Positions 9,005 through 17,985 of a stretch of DNA of 64,000 bases are shown here, piece after piece. Position numbers and translations under genes: made by a program. Each line of letters starts with the position of its first letter. Position 1 is the first letter of the stretch. The notes beneath the pieces were generated by a model. The model had not been told where the DNA came from, ran no database searches, and worked only from the letters and a program-made list of their open reading frames with translations. The DNA lies in NCBI GenBank assembly GCA_026196775.1, contig JAPHUD010000007.1, positions 186,001 to 250,000 on the forward strand, given 5' to 3'. Source of the DNA: Flavobacteriales bacterium. GTDB lineage: Bacteria > Bacteroidota > Bacteroidia > Flavobacteriales_E > Vicingaceae.

Positions 9005-9925
9005 ATGGAATATTTATTATTAATAGGCGGATTAGCAGTTTTAATTGGCGGTGGCGAAGTATTGGTTAGAGGTGCTGTTGGTATTGCTGCAAAATTTAAA
9101 CTTTCTCCGTTGGTTATAGGTATGACCATCGTTTCTTTTGGGACTTCAGCTCCCGAACTTATTGTAAGTTTAAAAGCAGCATTAGAAGGTTCTCCAGAAA
9201 TTGCTATAGGAAATGTTGTGGGTTCTAACATTGCCAATATTTCACTGGTATTAGGGTTGACAGCTGTTATCCTTCCAATTCCAGTTGCGGTAGCTACTCT
9301 TAAAAGAGATTGGCCAATAATGATGTTTATTTCCTTACTCTTTTTTGTTTTCATCCTTAATGGAATGCTCGATAATTGGGAAGGATTTATTTTTGTGGGA
9401 CTTTTATTAGGATACATTATTTACCAATTAAAATCATCTAAAAATAGTGACGAGGAAGAAACAGAAGTTATAAAACAGCACATACTTGTTAGTATTTTAT
9501 TAATTACCGTTGGAGTAATTGGTTTAGCTTTTGGTGCAGATTGGTTGGTGCAGGGTGCAGTTACCATTGCTAAAAACTTTGGTGTTAGCGAACACATTAT
9601 TGCTGTAACAATAGTTGCTTTTGGAACTAGTGTTCCCGAATTAGTAACCTCTGTTGTTGCTGCTGTAAAAAAACAAATGGATATTTCTGTCGGAAATTTA
9701 ATTGGTTCCAACATCTTTAACATCTTAGCTGTTTTAGGGATAACCGCCATTTTTAAAGAAATACCTATTAGCGAAACGGTAATTTCTAATGATATTTTTT
9801 GGGTATTAGGAACTTCTTTTTTAATGCTTCCATTGATGCTCAACTACACTATTTCTCGTTGGAAAGGTGCTTTATTATTCCTATCTTATTTACTTTACGT
9901 ATTCTTCTTGCTGCATTCTATTTGA
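9005..9925 (+). CDS. Calcium/sodium antiporter (CaCA family, YrbG-like)
   Basis: This 306-residue inner-membrane exchanger has two inverted halves of about five helices each. The two alpha-repeats are easy to see: SFGTSAPELIVS with GNVVGSNIANI in the first half and AFGTSVPELVTS with GNLIGSNIFNI in the second. The Glu of each PEL motif and the Asn of each GSN motif line the ion site in this family. A charged cytoplasmic loop (KSSKNSDEEETEV) separates the halves. Members exchange Ca2+ for Na+ or H+. The gene starts 5 bases after tatA stops. Confidence 0.95.
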   Translation: MEYLLLIGGLAVLIGGGEVLVRGAVGIAAKFKLSPLVIGMTIVSFGTSAPELIVSLKAALEGSPEIAIGNVVGSNIANISLVLGLTAVILPIPVAVATLKRDWPIMMFISLLFFVFILNGMLDNWEGFIFVGLLLGYIIYQLKSSKNSDEEETEVIKQHILVSILLITVGVIGLAFGADWLVQGAVTIAKNFGVSEHIIAVTIVAFGTSVPELVTSVVAAVKKQMDISVGNLIGSNIFNILAVLGITAIFKEIPISETVISNDIFWVLGTSFLMLPLMLNYTISRWKGALLFLSYLLYVFFLLHSI

Positions 9926-9928
9926 TTT

Positions 9929-9958
9929 TTTGGTTTTATTATTGAATATCTATTTTTG
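9929..9958 (+). promoter_or_regulatory. Promoter of the CAP/OmpA-like gene
   Basis: TTTG at 9929-9932 and TATTTTTG at 9951-9958 have an 18-base spacer, near the Bacteroidota consensus. Transcription would start near 9965, after the TTG at 9960, which therefore cannot be the start codon of this transcript. Confidence 0.6.
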
Positions 9959-9992
9959 ATTGGTTAATTTTATAACAAAATTTTTACTCTCA

Positions 9993-12374
9993 TTGAGATA
10001 TATCATCATCATAATCAGTTTTCTTTTTAGCAGTTTATTATTCGCTCAACAAGCTAATGATGCCTTAAAAGTTAAAAAATTAAAACCTAATTTTCTTTCG
10101 AAACTTATTGAAGATAAAATTAATAACATCCGTAAAGAGAACAACTTACATATACTTAAAACTGATGATAAACTGCAATTAGTTGCTTCCGATCAAGCTG
10201 AATACAACCTAAAATCTGAAAAGCCAGAAGTTACCCAATCTAACAAAAAGAAAGCTACTTTATTAGATAGAATTATTTTTTATGAAAGTACGCATGGTAT
10301 TTTTTCTGAAAATGTGATAAAAATTGATATGGAAATGAAGGTAAAGGTGCAAGGAGAAACACGCAGAAGAAACCTTAAAACCTATGAAGAAGTTGCTGAC
10401 TTTATAGTTCACTCTTGGATGAAAGACAGGTACATGTCGAAGGCAATTCTCGATAAATCTTTTTACACTTTTGCAACAGCTATAACTTTTGATAAAAAAA
10501 CTAAATCTATTTATGTAACCCAGGTTTACGGGAGCGAACCTTTTATTTTACCTACAGGTGTTCCTTTTATTAAAGATGACTACAAAATTGAGCCTTATAA
10601 CAAAAGTAAATGCACCGATATTGAACGAAATTATTCCTATTTACCAGAATTAATGTCTGATAATATTTTCTTTAGAGATGGAGAAATTTTCTTTTATTTT
10701 CATGATTTAAATCTTTTAAAAAATATCCTTAAGAACAATAAGGATGGTATTGCTATCGATATTATTACCAAAGACCAATTTGCTTGTGGTGCTGGAAACA
10801 GGATTTACCCTTCTAAAATTCACTCTGGAATAATGATTCCTCCTGTTTACAAATCTTATCTTTTCAATAAAAACCTTTTAGAAAGTGAAGGACAAATGGA
10901 AGTATCTCTTGGACCAATTCCTGATTTTGTTGATACCAATACTACAGAATTTAATTTATTAATTATTCAAGATAATTGTTTATGTAACACTATTATTTAC
11001 AATAGCTTGGGTGGAGAAAACCTTAAATCATTAGGATTAGCTTTGCTTTTCGATACGCTTTCTGTTTCCGATAAAGCAGACTCTGTAAACAGTAAGTTAC
11101 AATTTATAATTCCTTTTGATAAAAACAAATCGGTGTATAAGTCTGAAGATGTAAGGATATTTTTAGACTCCTTAAATCTAAAAAAATACGACCTTAAAAA
11201 AATTGAAGTTTTTGCATACTCTTCTATTGAAGGAAGACAAAAAGAAAATAAAGCATTACAACTAAAAAGAGCCCAAAGTATTGTAAATGCTATCCAAAAG
11301 TACAATGTAAAAAATGTTGAAACTGCTATTTCTACCGAAGAAAATTGGGAAGGTTTTTATGAATCACTAAAAGGCTCTCCTTACGAAAGCGATTTTGCTA
11401 AACTTAGTAAAGAGGAAATTTTAAAAATTGTGAATGGTAATGAGTTAAACTATAGCCTAGAACCTTATTTAGAAGACCAACGAAATGCGAAAGTGGTGCT
11501 TTATGTAGAAAAAGTTTATATGGATGAAGAATTAATTAAAGTTGTTCCTGAACGTTATAAATTATCTATTAAAAAGAAGGATTATAAAGGAGCTAAACTT
11601 TATCAATCTGTAGCGATAGATAATATTGAAAACGGTAAAATTGATGTTGACTTACTCTTTAAAACTAAAATTCCATTTGTAAAAGAAGCTATAAGTCTTA
11701 ATAATAATATTATTGCTGCTAAATGGCTTTACAGTAAGGATGATAATAGAGACAGCTTGAACAATTATTTACTTAGAGATATTAAAACCCAATTAATTGT
11801 TGATCCTACAAATCCTTATTTACTTTATAATAAAGTAACTTTAGAATTGCTTTTATGGACAGAAAATTACGATAGGGTAAAAGACCCTAAATTTTTATTG
11901 AGAGACATTAAAGCTCTTTATAATTTAGGTATAGAAAACTGGAAAATCAGTCAGTTGTTGCTTAATTTTCATATTATTTCTGCTGATTTTTATTATGAAA
12001 CCATGCAGTTTCCACAGCGAGATAAGGCACTTAATGAAGTAAAGAAAATGTTGCTTCAATCTCAATTAAACAGAGATCAAACATTTAAGGTAGCTCAATA
12101 CTTTATTTTCCAAATGCGTCTAAACTGGACTATAGAACTAATGAAGCCATGGGCAGAAAAACCTAATATTGATGAAGAATTTTTATTTACTTTTTTAACT
12201 GCTGCCATCTATAACAAAAAGCTCGTTCCTGAAAATGAGTATTTAATGTTTATGGAAAAAGCTAAAAAAATAAACCCAGACAGGTTTTGTAATTTCTTTG
12301 GATACCCTAATATGAGTTTTCAGTTGCTTAAAGACTTAAGTGTAAAGAAAATGTATTGTGATAATTGTAATTAA
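9993..12374 (+). CDS. Exported protein with CAP-like and OmpA-like domains
   Basis: The reading frame has no early ATG. A TTG at 9993 gives a compact signal peptide (MRYIIIIISFLFSSLLFAQQ) and sits downstream of the predicted transcription start; another TTG at 9960 lies too close to the -7 box. About 793 residues. Residues about 35-190 look like a CAP/SCP domain: KINNIRKENNLHILKTDDKL at its start and a later SWMKDRYMSKAIL followed by YVTQVYG. Residues about 365-515 resemble an OmpA C-terminal peptidoglycan-binding fold (IIPFDKNKSVY, then EVFAYSSIEG, then LQLKRAQSIVNAI). The last 270 residues are helical and TPR-like. I infer a cell-wall-associated periplasmic protein. The domain calls rest on motif pattern only. 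Confidence 0.72.
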   Translation: MRYIIIIISFLFSSLLFAQQANDALKVKKLKPNFLSKLIEDKINNIRKENNLHILKTDDKLQLVASDQAEYNLKSEKPEVTQSNKKKATLLDRIIFYESTHGIFSENVIKIDMEMKVKVQGETRRRNLKTYEEVADFIVHSWMKDRYMSKAILDKSFYTFATAITFDKKTKSIYVTQVYGSEPFILPTGVPFIKDDYKIEPYNKSKCTDIERNYSYLPELMSDNIFFRDGEIFFYFHDLNLLKNILKNNKDGIAIDIITKDQFACGAGNRIYPSKIHSGIMIPPVYKSYLFNKNLLESEGQMEVSLGPIPDFVDTNTTEFNLLIIQDNCLCNTIIYNSLGGENLKSLGLALLFDTLSVSDKADSVNSKLQFIIPFDKNKSVYKSEDVRIFLDSLNLKKYDLKKIEVFAYSSIEGRQKENKALQLKRAQSIVNAIQKYNVKNVETAISTEENWEGFYESLKGSPYESDFAKLSKEEILKIVNGNELNYSLEPYLEDQRNAKVVLYVEKVYMDEELIKVVPERYKLSIKKKDYKGAKLYQSVAIDNIENGKIDVDLLFKTKIPFVKEAISLNNNIIAAKWLYSKDDNRDSLNNYLLRDIKTQLIVDPTNPYLLYNKVTLELLLWTENYDRVKDPKFLLRDIKALYNLGIENWKISQLLLNFHIISADFYYETMQFPQRDKALNEVKKMLLQSQLNRDQTFKVAQYFIFQMRLNWTIELMKPWAEKPNIDEEFLFTFLTAAIYNKKLVPENEYLMFMEKAKKINPDRFCNFFGYPNMSFQLLKDLSVKKMYCDNCN

Positions 12375-12376
12375 GT

Positions 12377-14401
12377 TTAAAGTGCTTTAATCATTTTACC
12401 TAAATCCATCATTTCATCTCTTAGTCTAGCAGCCTCTAAGAAGTCTTCTTGTTTAGCAGCATCTTTCATTCTTTTTTGCGTTTCTTCCAATAATTTTTCT
12501 AGTTGAGGTTTGCTCATATATTGAACTACCGGATCGGCCGCTACGCTAGGTTGTTGACTAATATTATCTAATAAGTAGAAATTATCAGGTGAAGCTGATT
12601 TGCCAAACATGGTTTTATCGCTACTGGTTTTGCTTTTGTTTAAAGCTGTTGGGACAATATTATGTTCTGCATTGTATTGTAGTTGTTTTGTTCTTTTTCT
12701 GTCTGTTTCATCCATCGTTTTTTGCATGGATTTCGTAATCTTATCAGCATACATAATCACTAGTCCATTCATGTTTCTTGCGGCTCTTCCTGCTGTTTGT
12801 ATAAGAGAACGTTCCGAGCGTAAAAAACCTTCTTTATCAGCATCTAAAATGGCAACTAAAGAAACTTCTGGCAAATCTAACCCTTCTCGTAATAAGTTAA
12901 CACCTATTAAAACATCAAACAATCCATTTCTCAAATCTCTCAAAATTTCAACTCTTTCAATGGTATCTACATCAGAATGAATGTATCGACATTTTAACCC
13001 ATTGTTATCAAAATATGTGGTTAACTCTTCAGCCATTCGTTTGGTTAGAGTTGTTACTAATACACGCTCGTCTTTTTCTGCACGTAGTTGAATTTCGTGC
13101 ATTAAATCATCAATCTGATTTAAACTCGGACGAATTTCTATAACCGGTTCTAATAATCCTGTCGGACGAATAATTTGTTCTACTACAACGCCTTCAGATT
13201 CTTTTAACTCAAAATCGGCAGGAGTAGCACTTACGTAAATGGTTTGGTTGATAAGTTGATAAAACTCTTCAAATTTCAGTGGTCGGTTATCCATAGCAGA
13301 AGGCAATCTAAAACCATATTCTACTAAATTTTCTTTACGAGAACGATCACCACCATACATGGCTCCAATTTGAGAAACCGTTACATGACTTTCATCAATC
13401 ACCATTAAAAAATCTTTTGGGAAATAATCAAGCAAACAGAAAGGTCGAGAACCAGGAGCTCTTCTATCGAAATAACGAGAATAGTTTTCAATTCCCGAAC
13501 AGTAGCCTAACTCACGCATCATTTCCATATCGTACGTTACTCTGTCTTCCAAACGTTTGGCTTCAGCATGCTTGCCAATCTCTTTCAGATAAATTAAGTG
13601 ATTAAATAAATCGTCTTGAATTTCTTTTATAGCTTGATGTAGTGTGTTTTGGGTGGTGTTGAAAATGGTTGCCGGGTAAATGTTTAAGTAGGTAAAACTT
13701 TCTAATGAGCCTCCATTTATAGGGTCGAAAGATTCTATTTCTTCAATTTCATCTCCAAAAAAGTAGATACGATAAGCAATTTCTGCATAAGCAGGGTAAA
13801 CATCTATGGTATCACCTTTTACTCTAAAATTTCCTCGCTGGAAGTCTGCTTCAGTTCTGGAATACATGGCTTGCACCAATTGAAGCAAGAATTTATTTCT
13901 GCTGATAACATCACCTACTTTTAGTTTAATAATATTTTCTTGAAAATCTGTTGGATTTCCAATACCGTAAATACACGAAACTGAAGCTACCACAATAACA
14001 TCTTGTCTACCCGAGAGCAGTGCAGTAGTTGCACTTAAACGCAGTTTCTCAATTTCATCGTTAATGGACATATCTTTTTCGATATACACATCTGTTACCG
14101 GTAAATAAGCTTCTGGCTGGTAATAATCGTAATAGGAAACAAAATATTCTACTGCATTGTGTGGGAAAAATTGTTTGAATTCGCTGTATAATTGAGCAGC
14201 TAAGGTTTTGTTATGACTTAAAATTAATGTGGGACGTTGCACTTGCTGAATAACATTGGCAATGGTAAAGGTTTTTCCAGAGCCTGTAACACCCAATAAT
14301 GTTTGTGCTTTAGCCCCTTTTTGTAAACCTTCTACCAATTGTTTGATAGCTTCTGGTTGATCACCTGTTGGTTGGAAATCGGATATTAATTCAAATGCCA
14401 T
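12377..14401 (-). CDS. uvrB: Excinuclease ABC subunit UvrB
   Basis: This 674-residue UvrB is the damage-verifying helicase-like subunit of nucleotide excision repair, working with UvrA and UvrC. Visible in order: Walker A GVTGSGKTFTIANV (about 39-52), the beta-hairpin region YYDYYQPEAYLPVTD that inserts between DNA strands, DESHVT, YVSATPADFE, helicase motif VI QTAGRAARN, and the C-terminal UVR domain (EDFLEAARLRDEMMDL) that contacts UvrC. Full family length. The ATG at 14401 lies 4 bases from a TAATTTTG -7-like box, implying a nearly leaderless mRNA. The stop lies 2 bases from the stop of the convergent gene ending at 12374. Confidence 0.99.
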   Translation of the reverse strand: MAFELISDFQPTGDQPEAIKQLVEGLQKGAKAQTLLGVTGSGKTFTIANVIQQVQRPTLILSHNKTLAAQLYSEFKQFFPHNAVEYFVSYYDYYQPEAYLPVTDVYIEKDMSINDEIEKLRLSATTALLSGRQDVIVVASVSCIYGIGNPTDFQENIIKLKVGDVISRNKFLLQLVQAMYSRTEADFQRGNFRVKGDTIDVYPAYAEIAYRIYFFGDEIEEIESFDPINGGSLESFTYLNIYPATIFNTTQNTLHQAIKEIQDDLFNHLIYLKEIGKHAEAKRLEDRVTYDMEMMRELGYCSGIENYSRYFDRRAPGSRPFCLLDYFPKDFLMVIDESHVTVSQIGAMYGGDRSRKENLVEYGFRLPSAMDNRPLKFEEFYQLINQTIYVSATPADFELKESEGVVVEQIIRPTGLLEPVIEIRPSLNQIDDLMHEIQLRAEKDERVLVTTLTKRMAEELTTYFDNNGLKCRYIHSDVDTIERVEILRDLRNGLFDVLIGVNLLREGLDLPEVSLVAILDADKEGFLRSERSLIQTAGRAARNMNGLVIMYADKITKSMQKTMDETDRKRTKQLQYNAEHNIVPTALNKSKTSSDKTMFGKSASPDNFYLLDNISQQPSVAADPVVQYMSKPQLEKLLEETQKRMKDAAKQEDFLEAARLRDEMMDLGKMIKAL

Positions 14402-14405
14402 TGGG

Positions 14406-14413
14406 CAAAATTA
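14406..14413 (-). promoter_or_regulatory. Candidate -7 element of uvrB
   Basis: Read on the minus strand this is TAATTTTG, a full match to TAnnTTTG, ending 4 bases before the uvrB start codon. No TTTG is found at the expected -33 distance. Confidence 0.35.
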
Positions 14414-14440
14414 AGGATTTGTTTGGTGAATTTTTTGAAT

Positions 14441-15892
14441 TTAAAATGCCATCATCCTCTCTACCAACAATAAATTATTATTCAGATGAGGATTGCTTTT
14501 TAGGCTTTTTATTATATCGTTTAATTTTTTCTCATATTGGTTTTTAGGTGCAATTTTTAGTTGAGCAATATAGTAAATGGCTTTTATTACCAAATCGTTT
14601 TCTTCCATAGAAACAAAGTTTTTAGTTAGTTTTTTGTAGCGACTATAGTTGTCTATTATCGCATCAAAATCTTTAGCTTGAAAATGAGCCATTAATAAAA
14701 CCACAAACAAACCATCATACATTTTTTTGAAAGTTTTTTGTTGGTATTCGTGCAGTACTTTCTCTATGAGTTTAACGCTTGTTTTTTCCTGATTATCTAA
14801 AATAAGAAACATAGCATAAACATTATAAAAATTGATGTATTTAAGGTAGCTTACTTTTTCCCAATCGAGCTTGTTGCCCAATTCTTCAAACAGGCTAATA
14901 ATTTCTTTTACCTCTAGCTTTAGTTTGTCGTTTAGCGGTTTGCAGAAATAGTCGGTAATAAAAAAACTACCTTTAATACTTAGTGCCAGCATTAATCCCG
15001 AATCGAGTTGATTATTGGCGTGATAAAACTTTTGCCATTTGTTAATGATGGAAGAGCAGGTTTTATTAATTTCTTTTTCACCTAAAGTTAGTCGGGTATG
15101 TTTTACCAACATATAATCTAAGCTCATTAATTTTTCTCTGTGATGAGCTATCATTAAATAAGCATGTTTTTCAGCTAATTTTTTAGTGTATTCTATTAAT
15201 TCAAGAGTGTTTTTATTGTAAAAAGATTTGTCGTTATAACTACTCAAAATATTCAAATAAGATTGTCGGGCAATAATTTGAATAGAAAGAGAGGGAGAAT
15301 TAAAATGATTTTTAAAGAAAGCTAAATCCTTGGGATTTATTCTTTTTTGTTCTTCAATAAGTGTGGTAGATGTAAGTTCATCTTGTATTTGAAGCAATAT
15401 TCTTAAATCATTATAAAAGGTTAAGTATTCTTTTTGGGTTACTAGATTTATCTGTTTGGCCATTGCTTTATAAAGCAATTTGTTCTGTTGTGTGATTTCA
15501 AAAAGATGAACTAATAATCCGAAATCTTCAAACTTTTTGGCTACTTCAACTAATAACTTTAATTTTTCTATGGCTTTGTTGTGTTCTTCATGGTAAATAA
15601 ACCATTCTACATCACTCACATTTTGGCTAAGAAAAGTAGGGAAATGTTGACTGATAAAAGAAAAATAGTTGAGGGTATGATGATTAAGTTGATTGAATTT
15701 TTTTAAGGTTTCTTTACCAGAAGTTCCATAAACCGCTTTGCAATAAAAATCTATGTTTTGGTGAGGTTTGTTTTTAATATGATGAATTAATTTTTGTGAT
15801 AGCAGTTGGTTTTTAGCAGCCAAATAGGCTTCAAATAAATCTAGCTGCTGACTAGAACAACAGGATGCTATTTTTTGAATTAGAAACTCCAT
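14441..15892 (-). CDS. Hypothetical helical-repeat protein
   Basis: I do not recognise this 483-residue protein. It is rich in Lys, Leu, Asn and Tyr and predicted almost wholly helical from its pattern, with repeated hydrophobic heptad-like blocks that resemble degenerate TPR repeats. There is no signal peptide or membrane segment, so it is probably cytoplasmic. A CC pair (ASCCSSQQ) lies near the N-terminus. The ATG at 15892 fits the only long frame. It lies upstream of uvrB on the same strand with a 39-base gap that contains the uvrB -7 box, so the two may be transcribed separately. It diverges from the hydrolase gene at 15986. Confidence 0.7.
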   Translation of the reverse strand: MEFLIQKIASCCSSQQLDLFEAYLAAKNQLLSQKLIHHIKNKPHQNIDFYCKAVYGTSGKETLKKFNQLNHHTLNYFSFISQHFPTFLSQNVSDVEWFIYHEEHNKAIEKLKLLVEVAKKFEDFGLLVHLFEITQQNKLLYKAMAKQINLVTQKEYLTFYNDLRILLQIQDELTSTTLIEEQKRINPKDLAFFKNHFNSPSLSIQIIARQSYLNILSSYNDKSFYNKNTLELIEYTKKLAEKHAYLMIAHHREKLMSLDYMLVKHTRLTLGEKEINKTCSSIINKWQKFYHANNQLDSGLMLALSIKGSFFITDYFCKPLNDKLKLEVKEIISLFEELGNKLDWEKVSYLKYINFYNVYAMFLILDNQEKTSVKLIEKVLHEYQQKTFKKMYDGLFVVLLMAHFQAKDFDAIIDNYSRYKKLTKNFVSMEENDLVIKAIYYIAQLKIAPKNQYEKKLNDIIKSLKSNPHLNNNLLLVERMMAF

Positions 15893-15985
15893 ATTATTAA
15901 CTCATCTGATTTTGATAAAAATACGGGAATTTTTTTTTAATAGTATGTCGCATTAATTTTACATCAACAATTAAAATTAAATGTT

Positions 15986-17401
15986 ATGGAAAAATTACAA
16001 ACTATCCTAAAAAACACCACAAAGAAAGATGTTTTTATTTTTATTTTATTATTTGTCCTACTATTTTCTTCAACAGCATTGTTTTCTCAACATCAAATAG
16101 GGCATACCACTATTACTTTTCAGGATGCCAATAGAAATAACCGCAGTATAGAAACTGAAATTTATTATCCGGCAGCAACAGCTGGGACAAATGTGGCTAT
16201 GTCTTCGGGGCAATATCCTGTTATAGTTTTTGGTCATGGTTTTGTAATGGCTTGGAGTGCTTATGAAAATTTATGGACAGAGTTTGTATCTAGAGGTTAC
16301 ATTATGGTTTTTCCGAGAACAGAAGGAAATGCTTTTAGCACAGACCATCAAAGGTTTGGCTGGGATTTACAGTTTTTAGTACATCAAATGCAAATAGAAG
16401 GAGCAACAGCAAGTTCTATCTTCAATAATGGAGTAGCTCCTAAAACAGCTTTAATGGGACATTCAATGGGAGGAGGAGCAGCATTTTTAGCGGCAGATTC
16501 GTTAGTACAATCCAATACACCATATTTTAATACCTTAATTGGGTTAGCACCAGCTGAATCTACAAGCAATGGAGTTTCATCTATCAACTCTGCAAAAACG
16601 GTTACGGTTCCGAGTTTGGTATTATCAGGAGCTCAAGATGGTGTTACTCCTCCAGTAGATCATCATATTCCTATGTATGATTCACTAGCATCAAGTTGTA
16701 AAACCTTTATTTCTATTATTGGAGGAGGGCATTGTTATTTTGCAGAGCCTAATTTTAATTGCGATTTTGGTGAAGGGACTTCATCTACGGGTATTTCAAT
16801 AAGCAGAGCAGATCAACATGCTGTAACTTTTGATTTTGTAAATCCTTGGTTAGATTATACTTTAAAAGGAGATTGTAATGCTTTTGTTGAGTTTAATGAT
16901 TCTTTGCAAAATTCACCAAGAATAAATCAAAACCAGTCTTGCACGCCAAACCCTGTTCCAACTATTATGGATAATAATAATGTGTTGACTTCCTCCACAA
17001 TAGGAGTAAGTTATCAATGGTATTTAGATGGCAACCCAATTCCAAATAGCAATGCGGTTTCTATTACAGCAACAGCATCTGGAAATTATGAGGTAGAAGT
17101 ATTTTACACAGATGGTTGTAGTGAAATATCAGCTCCTCATACTGTAGTAATTTCTGGGTTAAATGACTTAGAAGAAGGCAATATCAAGATTTATCCTAAT
17201 CCTACTTCATCATTTATAAATTTAGATTTACCTGATAGTAAAAAATACTTTGTAAGCATAATGGATTTTACTGGTAAAGATGTGTTAATGCAGTTGGTGG
17301 ATAATAAAAGAATAGATATTTCTTCACTTCCAAGTGGGATGTACATGTTGCAAATTCAATCAGAAGAGTTGGTTTATACTACAAAATTGGTGAAGAGGTA
17401 A
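15986..17401 (+). CDS. Secreted alpha/beta hydrolase with Ig-like and T9SS sorting domains
   Basis: This 471-residue protein has an N-terminal hydrophobic segment (residues 15-33, ending LFSQ) acting as a signal peptide. The hydrolase domain (about 36-305) carries GHGFVM near residue 83, the nucleophile motif GHSMGG (Ser160), a likely acid at Asp218 (GAQDGVTPP) and a likely His249 (GGGHCYF). This pattern fits the chlorophyllase/PAF-acetylhydrolase-like esterases. An Ig-like segment follows (YQWYLDGNPIPNSNA, about 340-390), then a T9SS type A sorting domain (KIYPNPTSSFINLDLP ... GMYMLQI ... KLVKR). It should be a surface or secreted esterase of unknown substrate. It is flanked by genes on the other strand, so it is probably monocistronic. 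Confidence 0.88.
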   Translation: MEKLQTILKNTTKKDVFIFILLFVLLFSSTALFSQHQIGHTTITFQDANRNNRSIETEIYYPAATAGTNVAMSSGQYPVIVFGHGFVMAWSAYENLWTEFVSRGYIMVFPRTEGNAFSTDHQRFGWDLQFLVHQMQIEGATASSIFNNGVAPKTALMGHSMGGGAAFLAADSLVQSNTPYFNTLIGLAPAESTSNGVSSINSAKTVTVPSLVLSGAQDGVTPPVDHHIPMYDSLASSCKTFISIIGGGHCYFAEPNFNCDFGEGTSSTGISISRADQHAVTFDFVNPWLDYTLKGDCNAFVEFNDSLQNSPRINQNQSCTPNPVPTIMDNNNVLTSSTIGVSYQWYLDGNPIPNSNAVSITATASGNYEVEVFYTDGCSEISAPHTVVISGLNDLEEGNIKIYPNPTSSFINLDLPDSKKYFVSIMDFTGKDVLMQLVDNKRIDISSLPSGMYMLQIQSEELVYTTKLVKR

Positions 17402-17412
17402 TATTTTGGAGT

Positions 17413-17985
17413 TTAGTCTTTTAAAAAATTAGCAATGATTTCTTTACCATACTGGGTTAGTATAGATTCAGGATGGAATTGAACGCCATATAGGTTATAT
17501 GTGGTATGTCTTAGTGCCATAATTTGCTTGTTTTCTTCTATTGCTGTAATTTTTAATTCACTAGGAAAGTTGTTTTGAGAAACAACCCAGCTATGATACC
17601 TGCCAATTTCAAATTGTTGCGGTAAGTTTTCAAAGAGTTTGTCAGCAGTATCAATAACGTTCAGCTGACTCGCTACACCATGAAAAACATGAGATAAATT
17701 TTCCAATTTTCCGCCAAAAACTTCTCCAATGGCTTGCATTCCTAAACAAACACCTAATATTTTTTTGGTTGGAGCGTAAGTTTTTATTACATCTAATAAT
17801 ATTCCTGCATCTTTAGGTAAACCTGGTCCAGGAGAGAGAATAATTGTGTTGTAAGTACCAACAGCTTCAATGGAAATTTCATCATTTCTAAAAACATCTA
17901 CTTCAAAGTTTAACGCTTCAATATAATGCACTAAATTGTAGGTAAAAGAATCGTAATTGTCGAGTACTAAAACTTTTTCCATCAT
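17413..17985 (-). CDS. pabA: Class I glutamine amidotransferase, aminodeoxychorismate/anthranilate synthase component II
   Basis: This 190-residue subunit releases ammonia from glutamine for chorismate amination. The catalytic triad is visible as Cys in GVCLGMQAIGEVFGG and His/Glu in GVQFHPESIL; the oxyanion motif LSPGPGLP is also present. PabA and TrpG are close homologues; with no trp genes and no component I nearby I prefer pabA but cannot exclude trpG. The ATG at 17985 abuts the stop of the M28 peptidase gene directly (17986), so translation is probably coupled. A second Met follows at once, so either may be used. Confidence 0.93.
   Translation of the reverse strand: MMEKVLVLDNYDSFTYNLVHYIEALNFEVDVFRNDEISIEAVGTYNTIILSPGPGLPKDAGILLDVIKTYAPTKKILGVCLGMQAIGEVFGGKLENLSHVFHGVASQLNVIDTADKLFENLPQQFEIGRYHSWVVSQNNFPSELKITAIEENKQIMALRHTTYNLYGVQFHPESILTQYGKEIIANFLKD

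Noticed and set aside
8977-9417. Antisense reading frame in the antiporter gene
   Set aside because: Composition and Ser/Ile/Thr-rich translation follow from the real gene on the plus strand; no family match.
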